From Tessaracoccus antarcticus (GTDB lineage: Bacteria; Actinomycetota; Actinomycetes; Propionibacteriales; Propionibacteriaceae), in the NCBI RefSeq assembly GCF_003688855.1, contig NZ_REFW01000001.1, positions 1,575,252 to 1,639,251 on the forward strand: a stretch of DNA of 64,000 nucleotides, in the 5' to 3' direction. Positions 1-8,249 of this stretch are shown one piece after another (position 1 is the stretch's first letter; every line of letters begins with the position of its first letter). The notes below the pieces were generated by a model. It worked only from the letters and a program-made list of their open reading frames with translations. It was not told where the DNA came from and did no database searches. The translations under genes and the position numbers were made by a program.

Positions 1-461
1 CGCTGGCGGTCTTCACCTTCGGCGCCTCCATGGGGGCCTGGGTCGCGGCCAATCTCGCCAAGGGCGCGCACGCACTCGCCAAGATCTCCCAGGGGCTGGC
101 GCGGGTGGCGCAGGTCCTGACGCGGATCGCGAGCCTTCTGGAGAAGCTCGCCACCATCATGAAGAAGGTCGCAGAAGTCCTGAAGGAGCTTCGCGCCCTT
201 CTGAAGCTCCTGGCGGAGCTCAAGAAGGAGGTGGGCCTGGTCGGCAAGGGGGTTGTCACCGTCGCGACGGGGCTGGCTCGCACGCCCATCAAGCTCGCTG
301 CCGATGCCGGACTTGGTGGTGTGAGCGGCGTCACGGGGATACCGGGTCTGTCGATGCCCGGGGGTGGGGGTGAAGTCATCCAGGCGGGTGAGGACGCCTG
401 GGACGCGGTGAGCGCCTCGAACCGCGCCACGCGAGCCAACACCGGCGTCAGTCTGGACTGA
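1..461 (+). CDS. Unknown helical protein, C-terminal part (5' end outside window)
   Basis: The reading frame is open from base 3, so the gene begins upstream; the first in-window ATG is at 30 but need not be the start. The visible ~150 residues begin with a small hydrophobic stretch. A long Leu/Ala/Lys amphipathic helix follows, rich in repeated LAKxxxxL and KKVAEVLKELRALL-type heptads. The tail is Gly-rich and low in complexity (MPGGGG). The organisation resembles the helical bodies of WXG100/type VII-secretion-associated proteins of Actinobacteria, but no WXG or YxxxD motif is visible in this part, so no function is claimed. It converges on pncB with 14 bp between the two stop codons. Confidence 0.55.
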   Translation, partial: LAVFTFGASMGAWVAANLAKGAHALAKISQGLARVAQVLTRIASLLEKLATIMKKVAEVLKELRALLKLLAELKKEVGLVGKGVVTVATGLARTPIKLAADAGLGGVSGVTGIPGLSMPGGGGEVIQAGEDAWDAVSASNRATRANTGVSLD

Positions 462-475
462 CGCCGGCCCGTAGC

Positions 476-1828
476 TCAGATGTTGGCCGGGTTCGGCGCC
501 GCCTGGTAGGGGTTCGTCGTCTCCAGGCCGCCCGAGTCCAGGATGATGGTTTCGATGGCGGGATCGCCCTTGCTGATCCGCAGGGCGGACGGCGGCAGTT
601 CGGCCAGCGAGTCCAGGTGCCGCTGCCGGGCATCCTCCAGCGTTGAGTGGTCCACCACCTCGCCATCCTTGACGATGTCCACGAGCAGGTAGCGGTCGTT
701 GCCGTCTGTGGCGGGCGCAGTGCCCAGACCGATGACCTCGGCCTCCGCCCGGCCGTTGTCGTCGAGGCGCCGCATGGCGAACTTGCGCCCGCCCAGGGTG
801 TTCTTCCCCTTCGACTTCTTGCCCACCGCGGTCATGGGGGCGCTCCGATCGGCGGATTCGGCCCGCGCCACCAGCTTGTACACGAAACCGACGGTGGGGT
901 GGCCGGAACCGGTGACCAGCGAGGTGCCCACGCCGTAGCCGTCCACCGGTGTGCCCCGCAGCGCGGCGATCTGCCACTCGTCCAGGTCGGAGGTGACGAC
1001 GATGCGGGTGTCGGTGGCCCCCAGGTCATCCAGCAGGTCGCGGGCGCGGCGGGCGGCGCTGGCGAGGTCGCCTGAGTCCAGCCGGATGGCACCCAGCTTC
1101 CCATCGGTCAGTTCAACGCCCTTGCGGATGGCGGCCTCCTCGTCGTAGGTGTCCACCAACAGGGTCGTGCCGGTGCCGAAGGCCGCGATCTGGGCGCGGA
1201 AGGCGTCCTCTTCGCTGTCGTGCAGGAGAGTGAATGAGTGGGCGGCGGTCCCCATGGTGGGGATGCCCCAACTGCGGCCCGCCTCCAGGTTCGACGTCGC
1301 GGCGAACCCGGCCACGTAGGCGGCACGGGCGGCACCGACGGCGGCCCACTCGTGCGTCCGGCGTGACCCCATCTCGGAGCAGGGGCGCCCCTCGGCCATC
1401 GACGTCATACGGGACGCGGCCGAAGCGATGGCGCAGTCATGGTTGAAGATGCTGAGCAGGAGTGTCTCCAGCACACAGCACTCCGCGAACGAGCCCTCGA
1501 CGGACAGCACGGGGGAGCCGGGGAAGAAGACCTCCCCCTCCGGGTAGCCCCAGATGTCACCGGAGAAGCGGTAGTTGGCCAGCCAGGTGGCGAGATTGTC
1601 CTTGATGATCCCGGCACCTGCCAGGTACTCAACCTCTGCCTCGTCGAACCGGAATGCCTCGATTCCCCGCAGGGCGCGGCCCAGACCGGCCAGCACGCCG
1701 TAGCGACGACCCTCGGGCAGGCGCCGCGTGAAGAGGTCGAAAAGGCTGTGCCGGTCCGCGGTGCCGGCATCCATGGCGGCCTGCACCATGGTGAGTTCGT
1801 AATGGTCCGTCAGGAGCGCCGTCGTCAT
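476..1828 (-). CDS. pncB: Nicotinate phosphoribosyltransferase
   Basis: Joins nicotinate and PRPP to give nicotinate mononucleotide, the entry step of the Preiss-Handler NAD salvage pathway (cytosolic). At 450 aa it fits the actinobacterial family. Visible signatures are the N-terminal [10 protein letters not shown] start block, a DTYDEEAA segment, the phosphate/PRPP-binding stretch IRLDSGDLA followed by VVTSDLDEW, and [11 protein letters not shown] near residue 300. The frame stays open another 66 codons upstream, but those codons give atypical sequence that would cross the divergent clpS gene. The ATG at 1828 before [11 protein letters not shown] is therefore the start. It is transcribed divergently from clpS, with a short inverted repeat between the two genes. 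Confidence 0.95.
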   Translation of the reverse strand: MTTALLTDHYELTMVQAAMDAGTADRHSLFDLFTRRLPEGRRYGVLAGLGRALRGIEAFRFDEAEVEYLAGAGIIKDNLATWLANYRFSGDIWGYPEGEVFFPGSPVLSVEGSFAECCVLETLLLSIFNHDCAIASAASRMTSMAEGRPCSEMGSRRTHEWAAVGAARAAYVAGFAATSNLEAGRSWGIPTMGTAAHSFTLLHDSEEDAFRAQIAAFGTGTTLLVDTYDEEAAIRKGVELTDGKLGAIRLDSGDLASAARRARDLLDDLGATDTRIVVTSDLDEWQIAALRGTPVDGYGVGTSLVTGSGHPTVGFVYKLVARAESADRSAPMTAVGKKSKGKNTLGGRKFAMRRLDDNGRAEAEVIGLGTAPATDGNDRYLLVDIVKDGEVVDHSTLEDARQRHLDSLAELPPSALRISKGDPAIETIILDSGGLETTNPYQAAPNPANI

Positions 1829-1873
1829 GGTCCGCAAGCGTAGCCGCCCGGACCCCCGTGGCGGGGGTGTGCA

Positions 1874-1899
1874 CATTGTTGTCAGGCTTTGGAACAATG
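1874..1899. promoter_or_regulatory. Inverted repeat in the pncB–clpS divergent intergenic region
   Basis: CATTGTT (1874–1880) and AACAATG (1893–1899) form a perfect 7-bp inverted repeat with a 12-bp spacer. It ends 5 bp before the clpS start and lies 45 bp upstream of pncB. The position suits an operator or overlapping promoter control; which protein binds is unknown. Confidence 0.35.
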
Positions 1900-1904
1900 G
1901 GGGC

Positions 1905-2210
1905 ATGAGCGAGCAGGGCAGGCCGTCAACCGGCACGGGCGTGGCGGTGATGGACGCACCGGAGGCAGCCACCGACCTCGCGTCACAGTGGGTGACGATC
2001 GTGTGGGACGACCCCGTGAACCTCATGAGTTACGTGGCCTACGTCTTCATGGAGTACTTCAAGTACCCGCGCATGAAGGCGGAGAAGCTGATGCTCCAGG
2101 TGCACACGCACGGCAAGGCGGTGGTCTCCACCGGGAACCGGGAGTCCATGGAGCGCGACGTCATGGCCATGCAGAACTACACACTGTGGGCCACCATGGA
2201 GCGCGCATGA
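1905..2210 (+). CDS. clpS: ATP-dependent Clp protease adaptor ClpS
   Basis: ClpS delivers N-end-rule substrates to the ClpC/ClpA unfoldase. The 101-aa product has the family core: [16 protein letters not shown] (the N-degron pocket region with the conserved D-D-P-V-N), then the helical block [24 protein letters not shown]. The start is set at the ATG at 1905 because upstream in-frame codons are non-conserved and run into pncB. Its stop overlaps the next start (ATGA at 2207), so it is translationally coupled to the DUF2017 gene. That pairing is standard in Actinobacteria. Confidence 0.95.
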   Translation: MSEQGRPSTGTGVAVMDAPEAATDLASQWVTIVWDDPVNLMSYVAYVFMEYFKYPRMKAEKLMLQVHTHGKAVVSTGNRESMERDVMAMQNYTLWATMERA

Positions 2211-2764
2211 GCGACGACGACATCGTCTGGGAGTTCGACGGCGGCGACGGCCGCACCGACGTGCTCATGGCGCTGGTGGTGCAGCAGCTCAACGCCCTGG
2301 ACTCCCTCCTGCCCGAGGGGGAGGATGAGGACGACCCCATGGCCCGGCTGGCAGCTGAACTCTCGGAGCGTCCCGTGGAACTGCTGGACTCCAACCCCGC
2401 CCTTGCCAGGCTCTTCCCGCCAGCACTGGCGGATGCGAAGGAGGCTGAGCAGTTCCGTCGCGACGCCATCGGGCAGCAGGCACGTGCCCGCCGGACGGCC
2501 GGACGCACGGTGCTGGCGGACTGCGCCGTCGACGACGGTGTCGACGACGGGATGGTGGCGGTCAGGAAGGACCACGTGGATGCCTGGGTCACCACGCTGG
2601 CGGGTCTGCGTGCCGCGTGGAACGTGGAGTTGACGGGCAGCGCCGAGCGGCAGGTGTCCGTGTCGCGGTCCAACATCCGGGCCAACCCCACGGCCGCCAC
2701 GATCTGCGACTGGCTGGGCGCGGTGCTGGAGGACGCGCTCCAGGCGCACATGTTCCAGTCCTGA
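2207..2764 (+). CDS. DUF2017 family protein
   Basis: A 185-aa acidic, mostly helical protein of the DUF2017 family, which almost always follows clpS in actinobacterial genomes; its biochemical role is not established. The coupled ATG at 2207 (ATGA overlap) gives the conserved N-terminus [10 protein letters not shown]. The C-terminal region, with [13 protein letters not shown] and [12 protein letters not shown], is the most family-like part. The frame is open far upstream, but that extension is a shadow of clpS and is not used. Operon context suggests a function linked to Clp proteolysis, which is inference only. Confidence 0.85.
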   Translation: MSDDDIVWEFDGGDGRTDVLMALVVQQLNALDSLLPEGEDEDDPMARLAAELSERPVELLDSNPALARLFPPALADAKEAEQFRRDAIGQQARARRTAGRTVLADCAVDDGVDDGMVAVRKDHVDAWVTTLAGLRAAWNVELTGSAERQVSVSRSNIRANPTAATICDWLGAVLEDALQAHMFQS

Positions 2765-2851
2765 CCACCACGCATTCGTCCCGGCGGCCAGTCCTTTGGC
2801 GGCCTACTCTGGAGGCATCCGCATCGCGCGGGCAGTGACCGGAGGTTCATC

Positions 2852-3331
2852 GTGTCGAACGACCTTGAATTCGAGACCCAGCCCGAAGTGCGCAACGAGT
2901 GGGGCATGCACAATGGAGTGGTCGTGCTCGCAGCCCTGATCCTCGTTGCGCTGGCCCTTCTGCTGGGATCGGTCACGAGCACGGACCTGTTCGCCGACGC
3001 CCCGCTCGCGGTGCTGGGGGTCCTCAGCTCGCTGGGCTTCGTCCTCATGCTGGCGGCCGGCAGCGTGATCGGCATGCTGGTGGGCACCCGGATGCTGCAG
3101 GCGCACGTGAGCACTCGCGGCGCGAAGGCGCTCGCCCTCTGGGGGGTTGGTGCGCTTGCGCTGTCCGTGGTGCTCCAGGCCGGACTGGTCGCGCTCACGC
3201 TCATGTGGCAGGCACAACAGCAGATGCCGGCCTCCATCCTCGTGCAGGCCCTCTCCAACATCGTGACGGGCACCATGGCGGTGGGTGCTGCCATGGTCGC
3301 GCTGGCCTTCGTGGGGCGACTGAGCCGCTGA
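2852..3331 (+). CDS. Small integral membrane protein, unknown function
   Basis: 159 aa from a GTG start preceded by GGAGG (2840–2844). After a short polar N-terminus (about 25 residues) there are four hydrophobic segments, roughly residues 28–48, 53–78, 93–120 and 128–155. They are separated by short polar loops, giving a compact four-helix inner-membrane protein. No catalytic or transport signature is visible. It lies between the clpS operon and murI in the same orientation; the murI promoter appears to start right after it, so it may be transcribed alone or with the clpS genes. Confidence 0.75.
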   Translation: MSNDLEFETQPEVRNEWGMHNGVVVLAALILVALALLLGSVTSTDLFADAPLAVLGVLSSLGFVLMLAAGSVIGMLVGTRMLQAHVSTRGAKALALWGVGALALSVVLQAGLVALTLMWQAQQQMPASILVQALSNIVTGTMAVGAAMVALAFVGRLSR

Positions 3332-3338
3332 CCCGGCG

Positions 3339-3344
3339 TAGACT
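3339..3344 (+). promoter_or_regulatory. Candidate -10 element of a near-leaderless murI promoter
   Basis: TAGACT matches the actinobacterial -10 pattern TANNNT and ends 8 bases before the murI GTG. This would place the transcript start within a few bases of the start codon, and no Shine-Dalgarno sequence is present to contradict that. No convincing -35 is seen. Confidence 0.35.
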
Positions 3345-3352
3345 CGCGCCCC

Positions 3353-4159
3353 GTGGAGGACATCGTCAACAGGCCCATCGGCATCTTCGACTCCGGCTTC
3401 GGAGGCCTGACCGTCATGCGGGCACTCGTGGACCAGCTCCCGAACGAGGACTTTCTCTACCTGGGCGACACTGCCCGTGCCCCCTACGGTCCGCTGCCCA
3501 TCGCCCAGGTCCGCGAATATGCGCTGCAGGGGCTCGACCATCTGGCCGGCATGGGAGTGAAGGCGCTGGTCATCGCGTGCAACTCGGCGTCGGCGGCCGT
3601 GCTGCGCGACGCCCGTGAGCGGTACTCCATACCCATCCACGAGGTCATCCTGCCTGCCGCCAAGCGCGCTGTCGCAGCCACGCGCAACGGCCGCGTCGGG
3701 GTGGTGTGCACGCAGGCCACGGCCACGTCGGGGTCCTACAACGACGCCTTCGCCGTCGCCGGTGACCTGTCGCTGACCACCCGGGCCTGTCCCCGGTTTG
3801 TGGAGTTCGTCGAACAGGGCATCACCGGCGGCAAGGAACTGCTGGGCGTGGCGGAGGAGTACCTGCGTCCGCTCATCGACGCGGACATCGACACGCTCAT
3901 CCTCGGGTGCACGCACTACCCGCTGCTCGCCGGGGTCATCAACTACGTGATGGGCGACGAGGTCACACTGGTCTCCAGTGCTGAGACGTGCGCGCAGTCC
4001 GTCTACTCCGGCATGACCACGCGAGGCCTCCTGCACGACCAGCCCCGGCAGGCCACCCGCACCTTCCTCACCACCGGCGACGCCGTCGATTTCAATGGGA
4101 TCGGCCGCCGGTTGCTGGGGGAGTTCGTCACCGGCGCCACTACAGTTGCACTCGACTGA
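3353..4159 (+). CDS. murI: Glutamate racemase
   Basis: Interconverts L- and D-glutamate to supply D-Glu for peptidoglycan; cytosolic, cofactor-independent. The 268-aa length is normal. Both catalytic cysteines are in their motifs: VIACNSASAAV (about residue 73) and ILGCTHYPLL (about residue 185). The N-terminus has the family hallmark IGIFDSGFGGLTVMR followed by YLGDTARAPYG. The start is the GTG at 3353, which lies right behind a TANNNT -10 box. It heads a forward group with the Cys-rich mini-protein, rph and rdgB, an arrangement widespread in Actinobacteria. Confidence 0.97.
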   Translation: MEDIVNRPIGIFDSGFGGLTVMRALVDQLPNEDFLYLGDTARAPYGPLPIAQVREYALQGLDHLAGMGVKALVIACNSASAAVLRDARERYSIPIHEVILPAAKRAVAATRNGRVGVVCTQATATSGSYNDAFAVAGDLSLTTRACPRFVEFVEQGITGGKELLGVAEEYLRPLIDADIDTLILGCTHYPLLAGVINYVMGDEVTLVSSAETCAQSVYSGMTTRGLLHDQPRQATRTFLTTGDAVDFNGIGRRLLGEFVTGATTVALD

Positions 4160-4181
4160 AATCGACGAAGGAGAACCCACC

Positions 4182-4349
4182 ATGTGCCACAAGGTCACCT
4201 GCGACGTCTGCGGCAAGCCCACCTGGGAAGGCTGCGGCGACCACATCGAGCATGCACTGACCGGCGTTCCCGTCGATGAGCGATGCCACTGCAAGGCCTA
4301 CCAGGGCACCGACGAGCCGGCCAAGGGGCCCAGCGTCTCCTCCTGGTGA
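4182..4349 (+). CDS. Cys-rich mini-protein (55 aa), conserved hypothetical
   Basis: A 55-aa protein with Cys at 2, 7, 10, 18, 35 and 37 and His at 3, 21, 24 and 36. The CxxC and CxC pairs suggest binding of one zinc or iron atom. The ATG at 4182 has a strong GAAGGAGAA ribosome site, which favours it over the in-frame extension into murI. The tail (AKGPSVSSW) is polar and probably disordered. It sits 22 bp after murI in the same direction. Function unknown; a small zinc-ribbon-like regulator is one possibility. Confidence 0.7.
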   Translation: MCHKVTCDVCGKPTWEGCGDHIEHALTGVPVDERCHCKAYQGTDEPAKGPSVSSW

Positions 4350-4456
4350 GCCTCCGCGGCTGACCGGAGACGCCCCGCGCGCTGGCTGCCGGGGAGCCCG
4401 GCTCCATGGTGAGCACCCGCCGCCGCGATTCGGGTCACGGTCCGCAAAGAGAACCG

Positions 4457-4488
4457 GTGACAGGCAGCTGTCAGGGGCGCGCTAGGTT
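4457..4488 (+). promoter_or_regulatory. Candidate promoter for the rph operon
   Basis: TAGGTT (4483–4488) fits the TANNNT -10 consensus and ends 7 bases before the rph ATG at 4496, suggesting a leaderless or nearly leaderless transcript. GTGACA (4457–4462) is a possible -35, but the 20-bp spacing is long. Confidence 0.35.
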
Positions 4489-4495
4489 GTTCGGC

Positions 4496-5236
4496 ATGAC
4501 GACCCCCTCGACCCCCGGCAGCCGCATTGATGGCCGCGCGCCCGACCAGCTCCGCCCCATCGGCATCACCCGCGGCTGGCTCGACCACGCCGAGGGCTCC
4601 GTCCTCGTGGAGTACGGCAGGACCCGCGTGCTCGTCGCGGCAAGCGTCACCACGGGTGTGCCGCGCTGGCGCAAGGACTCGGGGCTCGGGTGGGTCACGG
4701 CCGAGTACGCGATGCTGCCGCGCGCCACACACACCCGCTCCGACCGCGAATCCGTGCGAGGGCGCATCGGCGGCCGCACCCACGAGATCTCACGCCTCAT
4801 CGGCCGGTCGCTGCGCGCCGTCGTTGACTTCAAGGCACTGGGGGAGAACACCATCGTGCTGGACTGCGACGTCCTGCAGGCCGACGGCGGCACCCGCACC
4901 GCTGCCATCACCGGCGCCTACGTGGCGCTGGCCGACGCCGTTTCCCACCTGCGCGGCCTCGGTCGTCTCAAGGGCGAGCCGCTCATGGACTCGGTCTCCG
5001 CCATCTCCGCCGGATTCGTGGGCGGCGTCCCGCTGCTGGATCTCGCGTATGAGGAGGATTCCACGGCGGGCACCGACATGAACATCGTCATGACGGGCTC
5101 CGGTGACTACATCGAGGTGCAGGGCACCGCCGAGGGCAAACCGTTCAGTCGTGCAGAGCTCGACGTGCTGCTCGAGCTGGGGGCCCAGGGCTGCCGGGAC
5201 CTCACCGAGATCCAGAACAAGGCACTCCTTCGATGA
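4496..5236 (+). CDS. rph: Ribonuclease PH
   Basis: Phosphorolytic 3'-5' exoribonuclease that trims tRNA precursors. At 246 aa it matches the family. Visible motifs are the N-terminal [25 protein letters not shown], the RNA-binding [30 protein letters not shown] region around residues 80–110, and [19 protein letters not shown]. The C-terminus is [17 protein letters not shown]. The start at 4496 is supported by the -10 box just before it; the open frame upstream is not conserved. Its stop overlaps the rdgB start (ATGA), so the two are coupled. Confidence 0.97.
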   Translation: MTTPSTPGSRIDGRAPDQLRPIGITRGWLDHAEGSVLVEYGRTRVLVAASVTTGVPRWRKDSGLGWVTAEYAMLPRATHTRSDRESVRGRIGGRTHEISRLIGRSLRAVVDFKALGENTIVLDCDVLQADGGTRTAAITGAYVALADAVSHLRGLGRLKGEPLMDSVSAISAGFVGGVPLLDLAYEEDSTAGTDMNIVMTGSGDYIEVQGTAEGKPFSRAELDVLLELGAQGCRDLTEIQNKALLR

Positions 5237-5832
5237 CGCGCCGCATCGTCCTGGCCACCCGGAACCCGAAGAAGCTTCTGGAGCTGCGCCGCGTCGTGGA
5301 GGCCGCAGACGTCGACGTCGAGATCCTCGGACTGGAGGACTTCCCGCCGCAGCCCGAGCCGGAGGAGACCGAGAAGACGTTCGAGGGCAACGCTTTCATC
5401 AAGGCGGCTGCCGCGGCCTCCCACACGGGGCTGGAGGCAATCGCCGATGATTCCGGCATCGCCGTGGACGAACTGAACGGCATGCCGGGGGTGCGCTCCG
5501 CACGCTGGGCCGGCCCGGCCTGCGACGACGTCGCCAACCTGGAACTCCTGCTTGCCCAACTCGACGGCGTCCCCGCCGACCGCCGTGGGGGCCAGTTCGT
5601 CTGCGCTCTCGCGCACGTCACTCCCGGCGGCAAGCGGCGAGTCTTCCGCGGCGAGATGTCCGGCCACGTCGCCACGGCGCCGCGTGGGGAGAACGGCTTC
5701 GGCTACGACCCCATCTTCATCCCCGAGGGCAGCATCAGGACCACCGCGGAGATGGGTGCCGACGAGAAGGACGCCATCAGCCACCGCGGCCACGCGGTGC
5801 GGACTTTCGTCGAGTGGTTGAAGGAGGGTTGA
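5233..5832 (+). CDS. rdgB: RdgB/HAM1 dITP/XTP pyrophosphatase
   Basis: House-cleaning enzyme that hydrolyses dITP and XTP to monophosphates, keeping deaminated purines out of DNA. 199 aa. Family motifs are [11 protein letters not shown] at the N-terminus, [22 protein letters not shown] (metal and base binding) near residue 73, and [11 protein letters not shown] near residue 156, with a conserved SHRG at the end. The ATG at 5233 overlaps the rph stop by 4 bp. Only one base separates its stop from the thyA GTG, so rph–rdgB–thyA–folA form a compact nucleotide-metabolism operon. Confidence 0.96.
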   Translation: MTRRIVLATRNPKKLLELRRVVEAADVDVEILGLEDFPPQPEPEETEKTFEGNAFIKAAAAASHTGLEAIADDSGIAVDELNGMPGVRSARWAGPACDDVANLELLLAQLDGVPADRRGGQFVCALAHVTPGGKRRVFRGEMSGHVATAPRGENGFGYDPIFIPEGSIRTTAEMGADEKDAISHRGHAVRTFVEWLKEG

Positions 5833-5833
5833 C

Positions 5834-6643
5834 GTGCAGCAGTACCTTGACCTCCTCACCAAGATCCTCGACGAGGGCGTGGACAAGCCGGACCGCACCG
5901 GCACAGGGACCCGCAGCATCTTCGGCCACCAGATGCGCTTCGACCTCCGTGAGGGCTTCCCCCTGCTGACCACCAAGAAGGTCCACACCCGCAGCGTCTT
6001 CGGTGAGCTGCTGTGGTTCCTGCGCGGCGACACCAACATTGCGTGGCTGCACGAGAACCGGATCTCCATCTGGGACGAGTGGGCGGACGAGAACGGTGAC
6101 CTCGGCCCCATCTACGGGCACCAGTGGCGGTCCTGGCCCACCCCCGACGGTCGACACGTCGACCAGTTGGCCGACGTCGTCGCTGCCCTGCGCAGCAACC
6201 CGGATTCCCGCCGCCACATCGTCTCAGCATGGAACGTGGCCGACATCGAGGACATGGCGCTGCCACCGTGCCACACGCTGTTCCAGTTCTACGTCACCCC
6301 CGTGGAGGGGGGCAGGGGGCGGCTGAGCTGTCAGCTCTACCAGCGCTCCGCTGATGTGTTCCTGGGGGTGCCGTTCAACATCGCCAGCTACGCCCTGCTG
6401 ACGCACCTGGTGGCCCAGGTCTGCGACCTCGACGTGGGCGACTTCGTCCACACCCTCGGCGACGCGCACATCTACTCCAACCACCGCCACCAGGTGGCCG
6501 AGCAGCTCTCGCGCACGCCCGGCGCGCTGCCGAGCCTGTGGGTCAACCCCGAGGTCAGGGCCATCGACGCCTTCGGCCTCGACGACATCGCCGTGCGGGA
6601 CTACCATCCCGCCCCGCCCATCAAGGCACCCGTTGCGGTCTGA
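5834..6643 (+). CDS. thyA: Thymidylate synthase
   Basis: Methylates dUMP to dTMP with methylenetetrahydrofolate, producing dihydrofolate for the next gene's product to reduce. 269 aa, normal for ThyA. The catalytic cysteine is in [13 protein letters not shown] (near residue 151), followed by the [17 protein letters not shown] block. [13 protein letters not shown] and [11 protein letters not shown] contribute the phosphate and folate sites. It starts with GTG at 5834, one base after the rdgB stop and behind GGAGGG. The pairing with folA is functional as well as positional. Confidence 0.98.
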   Translation: MQQYLDLLTKILDEGVDKPDRTGTGTRSIFGHQMRFDLREGFPLLTTKKVHTRSVFGELLWFLRGDTNIAWLHENRISIWDEWADENGDLGPIYGHQWRSWPTPDGRHVDQLADVVAALRSNPDSRRHIVSAWNVADIEDMALPPCHTLFQFYVTPVEGGRGRLSCQLYQRSADVFLGVPFNIASYALLTHLVAQVCDLDVGDFVHTLGDAHIYSNHRHQVAEQLSRTPGALPSLWVNPEVRAIDAFGLDDIAVRDYHPAPPIKAPVAV

Positions 6644-6653
6644 GGAGCAAGGC

Positions 6654-7130
6654 ATGAGGATCGTGGCGATCGCGGGCGTGGCCGACAACGGTGTCATCGG
6701 TGACGCATGCGACATGGTGTGGCACATCCCCGAGGACTTCAAACGGTTCAAGGCACTGACGACCGGCAACACCCTGATCTTCGGCCGCCGCACCCACGAG
6801 GGCATTGGCCGCGTCCTGCCGAACAGGCGCGTCATCGTCGTCACCCGCGACCCTGCGTGGAGCGACGACGGTGTCGAGGTGGCACACACCATCGAGGAGG
6901 CACTGGAGATGGCCGCCCAGACACCTGAACGCGTGTGCTACGTCGGCGGCGGCGGCGAGATCTACAGGGCGGCGTGGCCGTACCTCACCGAGCTGGACAT
7001 CACGCACGTGCACCAGTCCCCGGAGGGGGACACCACGTTCCCGCTCATCCGCGTGCGGGAGTGGACGGAAATCTCCCGGGAGCCCAGGGGTGGCTTCGAC
7101 TTCGTGCAGTACCGCCCCACCCCGCAGTGA
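6654..7130 (+). CDS. folA: Dihydrofolate reductase
   Basis: NADPH-dependent reduction of dihydrofolate, regenerating the cofactor consumed by ThyA. 158 aa from the ATG at 6654, which follows GAGGAGCAAGG; this start is preferred over the upstream in-frame ATG at 6633 inside thyA. DHFR features are IAGVADNGVIGDACDMVWHIPEDFKRFK (in the N-terminal 40 residues, with the active-site acidic residue), GRRTHEGIG, and the cofactor segment VCYVGGGGEIYRAAW near residue 98. It partly overlaps a GTG that could start the next gene. Confidence 0.97.
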   Translation: MRIVAIAGVADNGVIGDACDMVWHIPEDFKRFKALTTGNTLIFGRRTHEGIGRVLPNRRVIVVTRDPAWSDDGVEVAHTIEEALEMAAQTPERVCYVGGGGEIYRAAWPYLTELDITHVHQSPEGDTTFPLIRVREWTEISREPRGGFDFVQYRPTPQ

Positions 7131-7147
7131 TCGGCCGGGACCCCGTG

Positions 7148-8239
7148 ATGCACGAGATCGAGACGCTCGCACAGTTCGACGAGGTGGTCGCAGCTGGTCA
7201 CGGCCTGGACCATTGCGTCGTGCAGTCGTTGGACCTGCGTGCACGGGAGGATGCGCTGGCGCGCTGCACCGTGGATGCGACCCTGTTCATGGGCTGCGAT
7301 GTGGGCGCGGCCGAGGAGGACCTCCGCGCCCGGGGCGCCCTGCTGTTCCCAAAAATCCCCGACTCCCCCCTCAACCCGTACAGGGCGTCGTTGTACAGGG
7401 CTGTCAACCTGTACGACACGATGCCGGCAGGCAGCTACGCCGACAGCTTCGACGCTCTCGCCTACGCCTGGACGCGGGCGGGCGGCGGCATGCCGTCGCT
7501 GCAGAAGACGCTGGTGGCGGCACTCCACGACCATGCCATCTCCGACGCGCTCGAGGAGTACCTCGATGATCTTGGCCAGCAGCAGGTGGTGGGGGTCATG
7601 GGAGGCCACGCCGTGGAGCGTGGATCGTCGGGGTATGCAACCACGGCGGCCCTGGGAATGACCCTGGCACAGGAGGGTTTCCTCGTGGCCTCCGGCGGCG
7701 GACCGGGCGCCATGGAGGCGGCCAACCTGGGCGCCCGACTCTCGCCCCACGGGCCGGAGGCACTGGGGGAGGCGCTGGGGATGTTGGCCAGCGTGCCCAG
7801 CTTCAGACCGTCGATCGACGACTGGGTCAGGGTGGCCTTCGATGTGAAGGCGCGCTTCGCCGGCGGCGCCGACACCCTCGGCGTCCCCACCTGGTTCTAC
7901 GGGCACGAGCCGCCGAACGTATTTGCCACCCGCATCGCGAAGTACTGCTCCAACGCCGTGAGGGAGGCCACCCTGCTGGAGCTGTGCCGGGGTGGGCTCA
8001 TCTTCCTGCCCGGGGCAGCGGGCACCGTCCAGGAGCTGTTCCAGGCCGTCACGGCCAACTACTACGCCACGGACCCGTCCACCATCACGCCGCTGGTGCT
8101 CGTCGGCATCCAGCAGTGGGGTGGTGTGCTGCCGGCCTGGCCGTTGCTGCGCTCGCTGGGTACCGGCAGGGCGATGGGGGATGCCATCGCACTGGTGGAC
8201 ACCATCGAGGAGGCTGGCGCCTGGCTGGCTGCGAGGTAG
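7148..8239 (+). CDS. LOG-family Rossmann-fold nucleotide-binding protein
   Basis: 363 aa with a C-terminal domain of the LOG/TIGR00725-like superfamily. It shows VMGGHAVERGS, the nucleotide-binding SGGGPGAMEAANLGA near residue 185, and LPGAAGTVQELFQ near residue 285, which matches the PGGxGTxxE motif with Ala for one Gly. The superfamily includes cytokinin-riboside phosphoribohydrolases (nucleoside 5'-monophosphate hydrolases). The larger size and N-terminal extra domain (about residues 1–130) resemble the standalone bacterial LOG proteins of unknown substrate. Alternative GTG starts exist at 7127 (overlapping folA) and 7145; ATG 7148 is chosen. A role in nucleotide clean-up fits the operon. 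Confidence 0.8.
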   Translation: MHEIETLAQFDEVVAAGHGLDHCVVQSLDLRAREDALARCTVDATLFMGCDVGAAEEDLRARGALLFPKIPDSPLNPYRASLYRAVNLYDTMPAGSYADSFDALAYAWTRAGGGMPSLQKTLVAALHDHAISDALEEYLDDLGQQQVVGVMGGHAVERGSSGYATTAALGMTLAQEGFLVASGGGPGAMEAANLGARLSPHGPEALGEALGMLASVPSFRPSIDDWVRVAFDVKARFAGGADTLGVPTWFYGHEPPNVFATRIAKYCSNAVREATLLELCRGGLIFLPGAAGTVQELFQAVTANYYATDPSTITPLVLVGIQQWGGVLPAWPLLRSLGTGRAMGDAIALVDTIEEAGAWLAAR

Positions 8240-8249
8240 CCTCTGCTGC

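Noticed and set aside
2804..4294. 496-aa minus-strand ORF opposite murI
   Set aside because: His/Gly/Arg-rich composition, no motifs; shadow of the forward membrane-protein and murI genes.
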